Of a stretch of 54,824 nt of DNA, positions 23,883 to 33,493 are shown piece after piece. The stretch covers positions 1-54,824 of the forward strand of contig CAIQJF010000076.1 of NCBI GenBank assembly GCA_903872075.1, given 5' to 3'. Both the position numbers and the translations under genes were made by a program. The notes beneath the pieces were generated by a model. The model did not search any database, was not told the DNA's origin, and saw nothing but the letters and a program-made list of their open reading frames with translations. The first letter of the stretch is position 1; every line of letters starts with the position of its first letter. Source of the stretch: an uncultured Caulobacteraceae bacterium. GTDB lineage: Bacteria; Pseudomonadota; Alphaproteobacteria; Caulobacterales; Caulobacteraceae.

Positions 23883-26720
23883 TTGAAAATAGCCGACTAT
23901 GTCGCAGTCCTCGCCTTGGCCTGGCTTCTGGGCGGTCCCACATGCGCGGCCCCGGCCGCGCCCGCGTCCGTGGACATGCACGCCCCGCTTCCGGAGGACC
24001 CGGCCGTCAGGCGCGGCGTGCTGGCCAACGGCCTTCACTACGCGGTGATGCGCGGCGCCAAGCCCGCCGGCGGCCTCTCCTTGCGTCTGTTAGTCTCCGT
24101 GGGCAGCTACGAGGAAGCAGACAGCGAGAGGGGCGTCGCGCACTTCATCGAACATATGGCGTTCCGGTCGACGCGGGCTTTTCCCGATAACGCCATCCAG
24201 GCCGCCTTCGCCGCGCGCGGCGTCTCCATTGGCCGGGATCTCAACGCCTCCACCTCTCTGGCCGCCACGGTCTTCGAACTCGACCTGCCCAAGCCCACGG
24301 CGGCCGATTCGGAGATGGCCCTGACCTGGATGAGGAACATCGGCGACGGTGTGGTGTTCGACGCCTCCGACGTCGACAAGGAACGCGGTGTTGTCCTCGC
24401 CGAGGCGGAAACGGAGAAGTCCGCCGAGAGCCAGGCCGACGAGGCCCTGCGGCGGTTCCTTGCGCCAGGTCTCCGCTCAAGCTCGCGTTTGCCGATCGGC
24501 ACGGAGGCCACCGTGAAAGCGTCGACGCCGCAGACGCTCCGGAATTTCTACGAGCGCTGGTACCGGCCCGAGACCGCCACGGTGATTCTGGTCGGCGATC
24601 GGCCGCTGGATGAGCTTGAGACGATGGTGCGGAGGACCTTCGAGACCTGGCGCGCGGCGAGCCCCGCGCCCACCCCGGCGCCGCGCGGCGTTGTCGACCC
24701 CGCCCGCGGCGCCGACATGGTGGGAATCGATCAGGCAGCCCTGCTGAACACCGTCGACATCTGCAGGACAGGACCGGTGCGGCCTCGCGGCCTGGATGAC
24801 CTTGCCAACACGCGCCGCGACGCCCTGGCGGCCATCTGGGGCGAGATCCTCAACGAGCGCCTGTCCGACCTCAGGGCCGTTCCCGCCAACGCCATGCTTG
24901 GCGTGAAGATGGAGACGGAGGACAACGGCTTAGATCTGCGGGCGACCTGTCTTCGCATATCCGCCGCGCGGGGCGAGTGGGATAAGGCCCTGCAGGCCGC
25001 GCAGAAGGAGTTCCGGCGGTTTCATGACGCCGGTCCGACGGACATCGAGATGGAAACGGCGATCGACCGTGTCCGCGGCCAGATGCGCGGCGGCGTGAGC
25101 GAAGCGCCAAACCGCACCGACGGCGACCTTGCCCAGGCGATCCTGGGCCGCACTCTCGCCAGGGCGCAATTGCTGACGCCCGTCCAGGCGCTGCGCGCCT
25201 TCGATGTCGCCGTCGAAGACCTGACCACCCAGGATGTCCAGAAGGCCTTCGCCGAGGACTGGAAAGGGGCCGGACCGCTGGTGGCGGTCACCATGCCCAG
25301 GGCGCCGGGGCCCGAGACCATTGCGGCGGCCTGGGCCGCCGCTGAGGGCGGGACAGCGCAGACGGCCTATGCGGATCGCAAGGTGGCGACCTGGGCCTAC
25401 GATTTCGGCCAGCCCGGCGCCGTGGCCTCGCGCAGGATGTCGGCGGTGGGCGGCGTCACCGAAATCCTGTTCCGCAACGGCGTCAGGCTGAATTTCAAAC
25501 AGACCGCCTTCGCCAAGGACGGCCTCGCGCTGTTTGTCGCGTTCGGGCATGGCCGCCACGAGATCGCCAACGACGCCTATCAGTCCGCTCTTGTGGGAGG
25601 CATTCTGGCCCCCCTCGGCGGCGTCGGAAAGCACAGCTTTGAGGACCTGCGCCGGATGTTCCAGCCGCAGGTTCCCGTCTTTCAGCTTCGCATCGGCGAT
25701 GACACCTTCGTCATCGCCGGAGAGACCACCCAGAGCAATCTCGGTGATCGCCTGAAGGTGCTCGCCGCGTTCATGTCCGATCCGGGTTTCAGGCCTTCCG
25801 CCAACCCCGCCGTCCGCGAATCGATCGAGGCTACGTTCCGATTCTATGCGACGACCCCGAAGGTGGTCGCGTCCGACGCCCTGGCCAGGAGCATCGCCCC
25901 CGGCAGCCCGCTGGTCCTTGGCTCGCGGGCCGCGTTCGACGGCCTGGACACGGCGCGGCTGGCCGCCATCCTGAAACCTTCGATCACCCAGGACCCTGTC
26001 GAGCTTACCCTGATCGGCGATGTGGACGAAAAGACCGCGACGCGGCTCGTGGCCGGAACCTTCGGCGCCTTGCCGGCGCGTCCGGCCCCCGCGCCCTTGC
26101 ACGCGGACGCCTTTTTCCTGAGGTTCCCGCCATCCCCGCCTCCCCCCATCAACGCCACCCACCAGGGGCCGACCGAAAAGGCTGTGACCGAAGTGACATG
26201 GCCCCTCTACGTGGCCACGCCAGCGCGCCGGCGCGAGGAGTATGCGATCCGCCTGCTGGCGGCCGTGTTCGGCGACGAACTCTATCGCAGGGTGCGAGAG
26301 ACCCTGGGCAAGTCCTATTCCCCCACTGTGCAGTCGCTGATGCCGGACGACGCGGACCAAGGACGACTGACGGCGGCGGTGGAATCTTATCCCGCCGACG
26401 TGCAGACCATCCGGGCCGAAATCCTCAACGTCGCGCGTCGGCTTAGAGACGGTGAGATCACCACCACGCAGCTGGAGGCGGCCCGCGCCCCGATCCTGAG
26501 CCACGACCGGGAGGCGATGGCCACGAACGCGCGCTGGGCAGGCGGGGCGCTCCGCCTGTCGCGCACGGACCAGGCGCTCCGCGACGTCCTGGGATTCTCC
26601 GACATGTTCGCCTCTCTGACGCTCGACGAGGTCAAGGCGGCCGCGAGGATATGGCTGGCCTCCGATCCCTTCGTCGTCCTCGTCACGCCGGCCAAGGCCG
26701 CGCCGGAGACCAAGTCATGA
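23883..26720 (+). CDS. Exported M16 (pitrilysin-type) metallopeptidase
   Basis: A 945-residue zinc peptidase with a signal peptide (about residues 1-22, ending CAAPAAP). The inverted zinc motif is HFIEH (His87, Glu90, His91), with the distal Glu in EAETEKSAESQ. The second half carries the RRVRETLGKSYSP segment that gives the Arg/Tyr substrate-binding pair. Both M16 halves are in a single chain, as in pitrilysin and insulin-degrading enzymes; these work on peptides and small proteins in a closed chamber, here probably in the periplasm. The start is TTG at 23883 after a GGGGG run. Its stop overlaps the first TPR gene (ATGA). Confidence 0.9.
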   Translation: MKIADYVAVLALAWLLGGPTCAAPAAPASVDMHAPLPEDPAVRRGVLANGLHYAVMRGAKPAGGLSLRLLVSVGSYEEADSERGVAHFIEHMAFRSTRAFPDNAIQAAFAARGVSIGRDLNASTSLAATVFELDLPKPTAADSEMALTWMRNIGDGVVFDASDVDKERGVVLAEAETEKSAESQADEALRRFLAPGLRSSSRLPIGTEATVKASTPQTLRNFYERWYRPETATVILVGDRPLDELETMVRRTFETWRAASPAPTPAPRGVVDPARGADMVGIDQAALLNTVDICRTGPVRPRGLDDLANTRRDALAAIWGEILNERLSDLRAVPANAMLGVKMETEDNGLDLRATCLRISAARGEWDKALQAAQKEFRRFHDAGPTDIEMETAIDRVRGQMRGGVSEAPNRTDGDLAQAILGRTLARAQLLTPVQALRAFDVAVEDLTTQDVQKAFAEDWKGAGPLVAVTMPRAPGPETIAAAWAAAEGGTAQTAYADRKVATWAYDFGQPGAVASRRMSAVGGVTEILFRNGVRLNFKQTAFAKDGLALFVAFGHGRHEIANDAYQSALVGGILAPLGGVGKHSFEDLRRMFQPQVPVFQLRIGDDTFVIAGETTQSNLGDRLKVLAAFMSDPGFRPSANPAVRESIEATFRFYATTPKVVASDALARSIAPGSPLVLGSRAAFDGLDTARLAAILKPSITQDPVELTLIGDVDEKTATRLVAGTFGALPARPAPAPLHADAFFLRFPPSPPPPINATHQGPTEKAVTEVTWPLYVATPARRREEYAIRLLAAVFGDELYRRVRETLGKSYSPTVQSLMPDDADQGRLTAAVESYPADVQTIRAEILNVARRLRDGEITTTQLEAARAPILSHDREAMATNARWAGGALRLSRTDQALRDVLGFSDMFASLTLDEVKAAARIWLASDPFVVLVTPAKAAPETKS

Positions 26721-28246
26721 GACACGTCTGGGCGATCCTGGGCCTTGTCGCCGGAGTCGCCGTAGCGGCGGCCGCCACGGCTGCCGCGCCGGCTCCATCC
26801 CCGGCCGCGGCCTGTCTCGACCCCGGCGGCAAGTCGCCCGCGGAGGACCGCGTCAAGGCCTGCAACCTCGCGGTCAAGGCGGCTTGGAGCGGAGCTCCCG
26901 ATGCGCGCGGGGCGCTTCTGGTGGCGCGCGCGCGGGCGCTGAACGATGTCAGCCGGTTCGCCGAGGCGGAGGCGGACGCCGATGCGGCCCTGAGCATCCG
27001 GCAGGACGATCTGGCCGCCCGACTGGCGCGTGGCGAGGCGCGCTCGATGATGGACCGCAACGACGCGGCCTTCAAGGATCTTGAGATCGTTCTAAAGGGC
27101 GAGCCGCGCAACGCCGTCGCCCTGTGGCGGCGAGGGCAGATCTGGCACTACAATAAGTCCGCGCCGGACAAGGCGCGCGCCGACTACGACGCCGCCCTGA
27201 CGGCGGATCCGCGTCTGATGATGGCCTGGCATGATCGCGGCATGCTGCGTCTCGACGCCAAGGACTTCACGGGCGGCCTGGCGGATCTGGACGCCGCGTT
27301 GAAATTGCAGCCGGACAGCATTCTCGCGGCCCGCGACCGTGGCGTCGCTCTGGAGGACCTCGACCGTCGCGCCGAGGCCATCGTCGCCTACAGCGCAATC
27401 CTCAAGGCCAACCCCGACAATGCCGCCACCTACACCTACCGCGGCTCAGCCAGGTTCGACGCCGGCGACCTGAAGGGCGCTCTCGCCGATTTCGACGCCG
27501 CCATCGCCCACGATCCGGACCAGCAACGCGCCTACCGTCTGAAATCCGAGCTGCTGGACAAGCAGGGGCACGTCGATCAGGCGATCGCCGCGGCGGAAGC
27601 GGGCCTGAAACGCAAGGCCGACGATGTCGATCTCCTGAGCGACGTCGCCGACCTCTACAAGCGCGCCGGCAAGTTCGATCTGGCGCTGGCGCGACTGGAT
27701 GCGGCGATCAAGGCCGAGCCGAAGAACGCCGACCACCTGGTGGAGCGGGCCAAGACTCTGGAGGCCAAGGGCGATAAGCCCGCCGCCAAGGCCGCCTTAG
27801 ATTCCGCCGTGTCCCTGGATCCGAAATCCACCTACGCGCTGAACAATCGCGGACTTTATTTCTACCGTGGCGACGACGACACTGCCGCGATCGCCGATTT
27901 CAGCGCCGCCATCGCCGTAGACCCCAAATACGACCCAGCCTACTTCAACCTCGGCTTGGCCTACATGGACCTGAAGCGCTACGACCGGGCGGTTCGCGCC
28001 TACAATGACTACCTGAAACTGCTCCCCGGAGACGCCGACGCCCTGACCGACAAGGGTGAGTGTTACCGGCTATTGGGCGACGATTTGCGCGCCATCGAAC
28101 AGTTCGACGCAGCCATTGCCGCCAAGGTCGATCTCGCCCTGGCCTGGTGGCGCAGGGGCCTGGCCAAGGAGTCGTCGGGCGACGCCGCCGGCGCCCGCGC
28201 CGACAAGGCCCAGGCGCGAAAGCTAGACCCGCATGTGGGCCAATAG
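26717..28246 (+). CDS. Exported TPR repeat protein
   Basis: A 509-residue protein with a signal peptide (residues 1-24, ending ATAAAPA) and about twelve tetratricopeptide repeats. Clear ones are AWHDRGMLRLDAKDFTGGLADLDAALKL, TYRGSARFDAGDLKGAL, ALNNRGLYFYRGDDDTAAIADF and AYFNLGLAYMDLKRYDRAV (each about 34 residues, with Gly8, Ala20 and Pro32-type positions). Such proteins are scaffolds. Two Cys near the N-terminus (ACLDPGG, KACNLAV) might form a disulfide. The ATG at 26717 sits inside the M16 stop, so it is coupled to the peptidase and may hold its substrate or partner. Confidence 0.88.
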   Translation: MRHVWAILGLVAGVAVAAAATAAAPAPSPAAACLDPGGKSPAEDRVKACNLAVKAAWSGAPDARGALLVARARALNDVSRFAEAEADADAALSIRQDDLAARLARGEARSMMDRNDAAFKDLEIVLKGEPRNAVALWRRGQIWHYNKSAPDKARADYDAALTADPRLMMAWHDRGMLRLDAKDFTGGLADLDAALKLQPDSILAARDRGVALEDLDRRAEAIVAYSAILKANPDNAATYTYRGSARFDAGDLKGALADFDAAIAHDPDQQRAYRLKSELLDKQGHVDQAIAAAEAGLKRKADDVDLLSDVADLYKRAGKFDLALARLDAAIKAEPKNADHLVERAKTLEAKGDKPAAKAALDSAVSLDPKSTYALNNRGLYFYRGDDDTAAIADFSAAIAVDPKYDPAYFNLGLAYMDLKRYDRAVRAYNDYLKLLPGDADALTDKGECYRLLGDDLRAIEQFDAAIAAKVDLALAWWRRGLAKESSGDAAGARADKAQARKLDPHVGQ

Positions 28247-29525
28247 ACCGGTGGAGCGCGGCGCCTTGCAGAGACGGACTTGCATCTTCGTGGCCACGGT
28301 TGCCGCCTGCGGCGCGATCGCCATGACCCCGGCGCGGGGCCAGACGCCGCCGACGTCCGGATTGGCCGTGGCAACCGGCGTGGTCGACGATGGGACCGAG
28401 GGCGATGGGCTGATCTGGATCACCCTGGTCGGCAGCGACCTGCGGTTCGAAGCGCCGATGGACGCGCTGAAAGCCCCCGACACCCTGTTCGCGACCGCCA
28501 AGGAGTCGGCCCGGAAGAAGGCGCCGCTGAAGGTCAGCTACGACCTGGACACCGGCTTCATCGACCCGGGCACGGGCAAGGCGACCTTCGCCATCCGCGA
28601 GGTTCGCCTGGGCGAGAAGGTCATTGCCGGCGTCGCGACCCGCGACGACGTCCGCCGCACCGCGGCGTCGCGCAGCGAGGCGATCGTGGCGCGGGCCCTC
28701 GCCGAGAGCGACAAGGGGGCCCCGTCGCCTCGCCGGGACGCCCTGACCGGTGTTCTGGCCGACCCGACCCTGCCCCAGGCCTTGCGCGTGACGGCGCTGC
28801 GGGCCCGCGCCAACACCAGCGAGGAATATGCGCTGGGCGATTATCCCGCCGGCGAGGCGCGCGACCGGCTACTTCTCTCGGCCCTAGCCGACAGTCGCGC
28901 CTGGTCCGCCCTGGCGCCGGATGACAGCGAGGCGGCTTTTCAAACAGCCTACGAGCTGCGCGCGCTGGGGGCCTTCGACGAGGCCATCGCCATGTACCGG
29001 GCGATCCTGGCGAAACATCCGGACCAGGACTATGCGGTCGCTGTCCGCATCGGGTCGACCTATCGCGCCGAGGGTAAGTACGATCGCGCCCTGGCCGCGC
29101 TCGACGATCTGGTGACCCGCAAAGGTCCGCAGGAGGGCATGAGGTTTCACTACAATCGGGGTCTGACCCTGCTGAAACTCGGCCGGACAGCCGAGGCCAT
29201 CAAGGCGTTCGACGCGGGCCTGCCCTCACAGACCGACTATGCCTGGGCCTTTGCCTATCGCGCCTGCGCGCTGGCGGCGGAGGGCCGGATCGCGGAGGCG
29301 TTGGCGGACAACACCAAAGGCGCCGCCCTGTCGGAGGCGCAAACCGCCGACGCTTATGAGAACCTGGCCAACGCCCAGAACCGTCGCCACCTTGCCGAGG
29401 TCACGGCGCTGCTGAAACAGGCTGCGACGCACTCTCCGCCGGTGCATCTGACCGGACTGTGCGACGACTACGCCGATTGGGGCGAAACTCCGAGGACGCG
29501 CAGTCAGCTGCTGCCCCCACCGTGA
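28233..29525 (+). CDS. Second exported TPR repeat protein of the M16 operon
   Basis: A 430-residue protein that overlaps the previous gene by 14 bases. A signal-like segment follows a basic start (RRTCIFVATVAACGAIAMTPARG). The first 130 residues are a beta-type domain of unknown family (LIWITLVGSDLRFEAPMD, FIDPGTGKATFAIREV). The second half has TPR-like helices (AFQTAYELRALGAFDEAIAMYRAIL, VRIGSTYRAEGKYDRALAAL, NRGLTLLKLGRTAEAIKAFDAGL). ATG at 28233 is the default start; a TTG at 28266, preceded by GGAG at 9 bases, would give a cleaner signal peptide. A perfect terminator follows 1 base after its stop. Confidence 0.82.
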   Translation: MWANRPVERGALQRRTCIFVATVAACGAIAMTPARGQTPPTSGLAVATGVVDDGTEGDGLIWITLVGSDLRFEAPMDALKAPDTLFATAKESARKKAPLKVSYDLDTGFIDPGTGKATFAIREVRLGEKVIAGVATRDDVRRTAASRSEAIVARALAESDKGAPSPRRDALTGVLADPTLPQALRVTALRARANTSEEYALGDYPAGEARDRLLLSALADSRAWSALAPDDSEAAFQTAYELRALGAFDEAIAMYRAILAKHPDQDYAVAVRIGSTYRAEGKYDRALAALDDLVTRKGPQEGMRFHYNRGLTLLKLGRTAEAIKAFDAGLPSQTDYAWAFAYRACALAAEGRIAEALADNTKGAALSEAQTADAYENLANAQNRRHLAEVTALLKQAATHSPPVHLTGLCDDYADWGETPRTRSQLLPPP

Positions 29526-29526
29526 T

Positions 29527-29551
29527 GACGGGGGCTCGCTGAGCCCCCGTC
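29527..29551. terminator. Bidirectional terminator, perfect 11-bp stem
   Basis: GACGGGGGCTC, loop GCT, GAGCCCCCGTC is a perfect inverted repeat between the convergent TPR and Old Yellow Enzyme genes. T-runs on either side are poor, so it may act with Rho or as a transcript end stabiliser. Confidence 0.7.
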
Positions 29552-29565
29552 CACCAGCCAGCGAT

Positions 29566-30633
29566 TCAGGCGCCCGCCATCTCCAGGGTCGGATAGTCGG
29601 TGTAGCCGGCCGGTCCAGGGGCGTAGAGCGTCGCTGGATTGAGCTCGTTCAGGGGCGCCCCCGACTTCAGCCGTGCCGGCAGATCCGGATTGGCGATGAA
29701 GCTCCGGCCAAAGCCGATGGCGTCGGCCACGCCGGACTCGAGGTCGGCGATCGACTGCTCCAGGGTGTACTGCTCATTGGCGATCACCGGGCCGCCGAAG
29801 GCCTGCTTGATCGCCGGCGCGAGGCGGTCGGGGGCCACATGCTCGCGCAGGAACAGGTAGGCGATCTTCCGCTTGGCCAGTTCGCGGGCGACATAGGTGA
29901 AGGTGCCCAGCGGATCGGTGGTGCCCATGTCCTGGGCGTCGCCGCGCGGCGCGAGGTGCATGCCCACACGATCTGCGCCCCAGACGGAGACGCAGGCGTC
30001 CGTGACCTCAAGATGCAAACGAGCCCGGTTCTCGATCGAGCCGCCGTAGGCGTCGGTGCGCTTGTTGCAGTTGTCCTGCAGGAACTGGTCGAGCAGATAG
30101 CCGTTGGCGCCGTGGATCTCCACACCGTCGAACCCGGCAGCCTGGGCATTCTCGGCGGCCTGGCGGAAGGCCTCGACCACACCCGCGATCTCGTCGATCT
30201 CCAGGGCCCGCGGCACGGGGAAGGGCCGCTTGGGACGCTGCTGGCTGATGAAGCCGCTGCAGGCCACGGCGCTGCTGGAGATCGGCGTACGGCCGTCGAG
30301 CACCAGGGGTTCGGAGATCCGGCCCACGTGCCAGAGCTGCAGGGCGATGCGTCCACCGGCGTTGTGCACCTTGGCGGTCACCCGCTTCCAGGCCTCGATC
30401 TGTTCGGCCGACCAGATGCCGGGCGTGCCCACATAGCCCACGCCCATGGGCTCCACCGAGGTCGCCTCGGCCAGGATCAGGCCGGCGCTGGCGCGCTGAG
30501 CATATTGTTCGGCCACCAGATCCGTCGGCGCCCGCGTCTCGGGCACGGCCCGCATCCGCGTGAGCGGCGCCATGATGATACGGTTGGGCAGATCGAGATC
30601 GCCCAAGCGGATGGGGTCGAAGAGCGTCGGCAT
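29566..30633 (-). CDS. Old Yellow Enzyme family alkene reductase
   Basis: A 355-residue FMN TIM barrel of the OYE/NemA group. It starts MPTLFDPIRLGDLDLPNRI, has the active-site His/Asn pair in EIHGANGYLLDQFLQDN, and the classical DAYGGSIENRAR segment. These enzymes use NADPH to reduce activated C=C bonds of enals, maleimides and nitro compounds. The ATG at 30633 gives the typical N-terminus; GAG sequences lie just upstream. A 14-bp perfect palindrome 63 bases upstream (30696-30709) is a likely operator, so it is probably induced by electrophiles. No regulator gene is next to it. Confidence 0.93.
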   Translation of the reverse strand: MPTLFDPIRLGDLDLPNRIIMAPLTRMRAVPETRAPTDLVAEQYAQRASAGLILAEATSVEPMGVGYVGTPGIWSAEQIEAWKRVTAKVHNAGGRIALQLWHVGRISEPLVLDGRTPISSSAVACSGFISQQRPKRPFPVPRALEIDEIAGVVEAFRQAAENAQAAGFDGVEIHGANGYLLDQFLQDNCNKRTDAYGGSIENRARLHLEVTDACVSVWGADRVGMHLAPRGDAQDMGTTDPLGTFTYVARELAKRKIAYLFLREHVAPDRLAPAIKQAFGGPVIANEQYTLEQSIADLESGVADAIGFGRSFIANPDLPARLKSGAPLNELNPATLYAPGPAGYTDYPTLEMAGA

Positions 30634-30695
30634 GAGGGAGTTCCGTTCGTTTCCTGGCGAAATTGATGGCGAAGCTTCCGCAAAGGAAGGCAAGT

Positions 30696-30709
30696 CGTAA
30701 CGCGTTACG
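30696..30709. promoter_or_regulatory. 14-bp palindrome CGTAACGCGTTACG, candidate operator
   Basis: The perfect palindrome sits between the SelO stop and the Old Yellow Enzyme gene, 63 bases before the start of the latter. It has the form of a site for a dimeric repressor (LacI- or TetR-like). A second small inverted repeat (CTTCC-GCAAA-GGAAG, 30674-30688) lies next to it. No binding protein can be named. Confidence 0.45.
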
Positions 30710-30720
30710 GATTCGAACTG

Positions 30721-32161
30721 TCAGGCGTCCAAGGCCAACGCTTGCCGGGCGACCTCGATGGCGGCCAGCTTGGCGTGGAAGGCCGACCAGTCGTCGCGTT
30801 CGGCGATGGGCGTCCAGATCGCCTCGATCTCGTCGTAGAGCAGTTCCTCGGGCTCCGCCCGGTGGAAATGGGCATGCGCCAGCCGTTCGGGCCGGTCGGG
30901 CGTCCGGCCGGCGAACAGCTCACGCAGGGCCAGGAACGCCTCGCTCCCGTACAGATCGCCACGCGGCCCCGCGAGCGCCCGGCTCTCCGAGGCGCCCCCG
31001 CAGAACCAGTCGAAGAAGAATGGCTCCCACCTCAGGCGCTCGCCCCCCGACGCCAGCGCGCGGAAGGCGGCGTTGGCCAGGTCCACATCGGCTTCGGGCG
31101 TCTCGGGCTTCAGGCCCAGCCGGGCGACCAGGGGCGCCGGCCAGGGCGTCGCGATAGGCCCCGCCGAAGCGGTTGAGGATCTCCACCAGGGGATCGGTCT
31201 CGGTGACCAGGCTGAGGGCGCCGGCCAGTTGCTGCAGATTCCAGAACACAGCCTCGGGCTGGCGGCCGAAACTGTAGAGCCCGGAGTGGTCGAAATAGGC
31301 GGCGACGAAATTGGGATCGTTCTTCGGCAGGAAGCGATAGGGCCCGTAGTCGAAGCTCTCGCCGTTGATGTTCATATTGTCGGTGTTCAGCACGCCGTGC
31401 ACGAAGCCCGCGGCCATCCACCGCGCCACCAGCCGGGCGGTGCGCAGCGACACCGCCTCCAGCAGGGCGACGGCGCGATCAGGCGCCCCGGCCAGTTCCG
31501 GATAGTAGGTCTCCACCACATGATCGACCATCAGGGCGATCAGGTCGGCGCGCCCAAGGGCGGCGTACCGCTGGAAGGTGCCAAAGCGGACATTGCTGTG
31601 AGAGAGTCGGGTCAGGACCGCGCCGCGCGTGGGGCTCGGTTCGTCGTTGCGCTCCAGAGCCTCGCCAGTTTCGATCAGGGAGAACGATCGGGATGTCGGG
31701 ACGCCGAGCGCCTCCAGCATGGCCGTCGCCAGCACCTCGCGCACCCCGCCCTTGAGCGTCAGTCGGCCATCGGCGCCCCGCGACCAGGGCGTCTTGCCCG
31801 AGCCCTTGGTGCCAAGATCGAGCAACCGGCCCGTCCCGTGTTCCCGCTGCTGCGAGAACAGGAACCCCCGGCCGTCGCCAAGATCGGGATTGTAGTTGCG
31901 GAACTGGTGGCCGTGATACCGCAGGGCCAGGGGCTGAGGTTGGTTGTCCGGCAGCGCCTCGAAGGCGCTGAAGTGGGTCAGCCACTCCGGGTCGGTCAGG
32001 GTGTCGAGCCCGACCGTCGCCGCGGCGCGGTCATTGCGAAAGCGCAGCGTCGGGGCCGGAAACATAGCCGGCGCGACGGCGTCGGCGATCTCGCCGCCGA
32101 GCGGTCCACTCCAAAGGGACTGATAGGCGGGATCGGGGCGATAGGCGGGCGAGACGGGCAT
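30721..32161 (-). pseudogene. selO: SelO/YdiU protein adenylyltransferase, frameshifted
   Basis: The reading frame opens at ATG 32161 (MPVSPAYRPDPAYQSLWSG) and carries SelO sequence: LRYHGHQFRNYNPDLGDGRG, LGTKGSGKTPWSRGADGRL, the catalytic NTDNMNINGESFDYGPYRF. It stays in frame to ...YRDALAG near 31140. The rest (LVARLGLKPETPEADVDLAN to ALDA, stop at 30721) is in another frame. The shift lies at the G4 run 31131-31134: removing one G joins both parts as GALVARLG, giving a normal product of about 479 residues. As it stands translation stops at 30920 with a wrong tail. SelO transfers AMP to Ser, Thr or Tyr of proteins in redox control. Sequencing error, recent inactivation or rare slippage cannot be separated. 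Confidence 0.85.
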
Positions 32162-32251
32162 GGGTCCTGAGATGGCCCAGCGGCGCGGGATCGGCAAGGC
32201 GAACCGGCTTTACGCTTCTCGCCCGGGGCCGCGGCGTGATACCCGAGACCC

Positions 32252-33436
32252 ATGGCCAAGCGCTCCACCCTGGCGTTCCTGAAGACCGAATCCGGAGCCG
32301 GCGCGCTGCTGGGCCTGGCGGCTCTCGCCGCTGTCGCCCTGGCCAATTCCCCGCTCGCGGCCGCCTATTTCGGCTTCGTCGACGCGCCCCTGCCGATCCG
32401 CGTCGGGGCCTTCGACCAGACCCGCTCAATCCTCAGCTGGACCCGCGACGGGCTGATGGCGGTGTTCTTTCTCATCGTCGGGATGGAGATCAAGTTCGAG
32501 GTCCTGCGCGGCGAGTTTTCGTCGGCCAGGCGCGTGGCCCTGCCGATCTTCGCCGCCCTGGGGGGCATGATCGGCCCGGCCGCGGTCTATCTGGCGATCA
32601 ACGCCGGCCCCGGCGGGGCGCCGGGCGGCTGGCCGGTGCCGACGCCCACCGACGTGGCCTTCTCCCTGGCCGCCCTGGCGATGTTCGGCCCCCGGCTGCC
32701 GGAGTCGCTGCGGCTGTTTCTCATGACCTTGGCCGTGGCGGACGATCTGGGGGCTATCCTGCTCATCGGGGCCCTGTTCCACACGCCATTGCATCCTGTG
32801 TCCCTGAGCGGCGCGGCCCTGACCCTGGCCGGGCTGGCGGCCCTGTCGCGCTGGAAGGCCGCGCCGCGCCTGCTCTATGCGGCCGGCTTCGTCCTGGTCT
32901 GGGCCTTCACACTGCAGTCGGGGATCAACACGTCCGTGGCCGGCCTCGCCTGCGCCCTCACCGTGCCCATCGGCGCCCGCCGCGCCGATCCAGACGGCAT
33001 GCTCAAGACCTTCACCGACGGCCTGCACCCCTATGTGGCCTATCTGGTCCTGCCGCTGTTCGCCTTTGTCTCGGCCGGCTTTTCGCTGACCGCGTTGAGT
33101 GTCCACGACCTGCTCTCGCCCATGGTGTTGGGGATCGCCGGGGGCCTGCTGGCCGGGAAGGCCGCCGGCGTGTTCGGATTTTCGCTCATGGCCGTGCTGG
33201 TGAAGGCAGGCCGGCGGCCTCTCGGCGCCACATGGCTGGAGATGTTTGGCGTCGCCCTGCTGTGCGGCGCCGGTTTCACCATGAGTTTCTTCATCGGCGC
33301 CCTCGCCTTCCCGGCCGCCGACGCTCTGGACCAGGGCCGGCTACGCGCGGCCGTGATTGCCGGCTCGCTGATCTCGATCCTGGCCGGGGCTCTGGTGCTG
33401 CGTCTGGCGCAGGCCCGACGCGACGCGGCCGGATAG
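32252..33436 (+). CDS. nhaA: Na+/H+ antiporter NhaA
   Basis: A 394-residue NhaA antiporter with about twelve helices that exchanges internal Na+ for protons. The sequence carries AVFFLIVGMEIKFEVLRGE, PTPTDVAFSLAALAMFG and the pair of membrane aspartates in MTLAVADDLGAILLIG that bind ions. A later GMFG-type region (GVALLCGAGFTMSFFIGALAF) completes the family pattern. It diverges from the SelO gene over 90 bases. Confidence 0.94.
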   Translation: MAKRSTLAFLKTESGAGALLGLAALAAVALANSPLAAAYFGFVDAPLPIRVGAFDQTRSILSWTRDGLMAVFFLIVGMEIKFEVLRGEFSSARRVALPIFAALGGMIGPAAVYLAINAGPGGAPGGWPVPTPTDVAFSLAALAMFGPRLPESLRLFLMTLAVADDLGAILLIGALFHTPLHPVSLSGAALTLAGLAALSRWKAAPRLLYAAGFVLVWAFTLQSGINTSVAGLACALTVPIGARRADPDGMLKTFTDGLHPYVAYLVLPLFAFVSAGFSLTALSVHDLLSPMVLGIAGGLLAGKAAGVFGFSLMAVLVKAGRRPLGATWLEMFGVALLCGAGFTMSFFIGALAFPAADALDQGRLRAAVIAGSLISILAGALVLRLAQARRDAAG

Positions 33437-33493
33437 ACACCGGCCGCCGGTTCTGCTGACGTAATGGCCAAGCTGGCGATCGAGGGCGAACCG

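Noticed and set aside
21983..24190. A 735-codon frame running through PPOx, MFS and M16 genes
   Set aside because: Shadow of three recognised genes; composition is low-complexity Arg/Pro/Gly.
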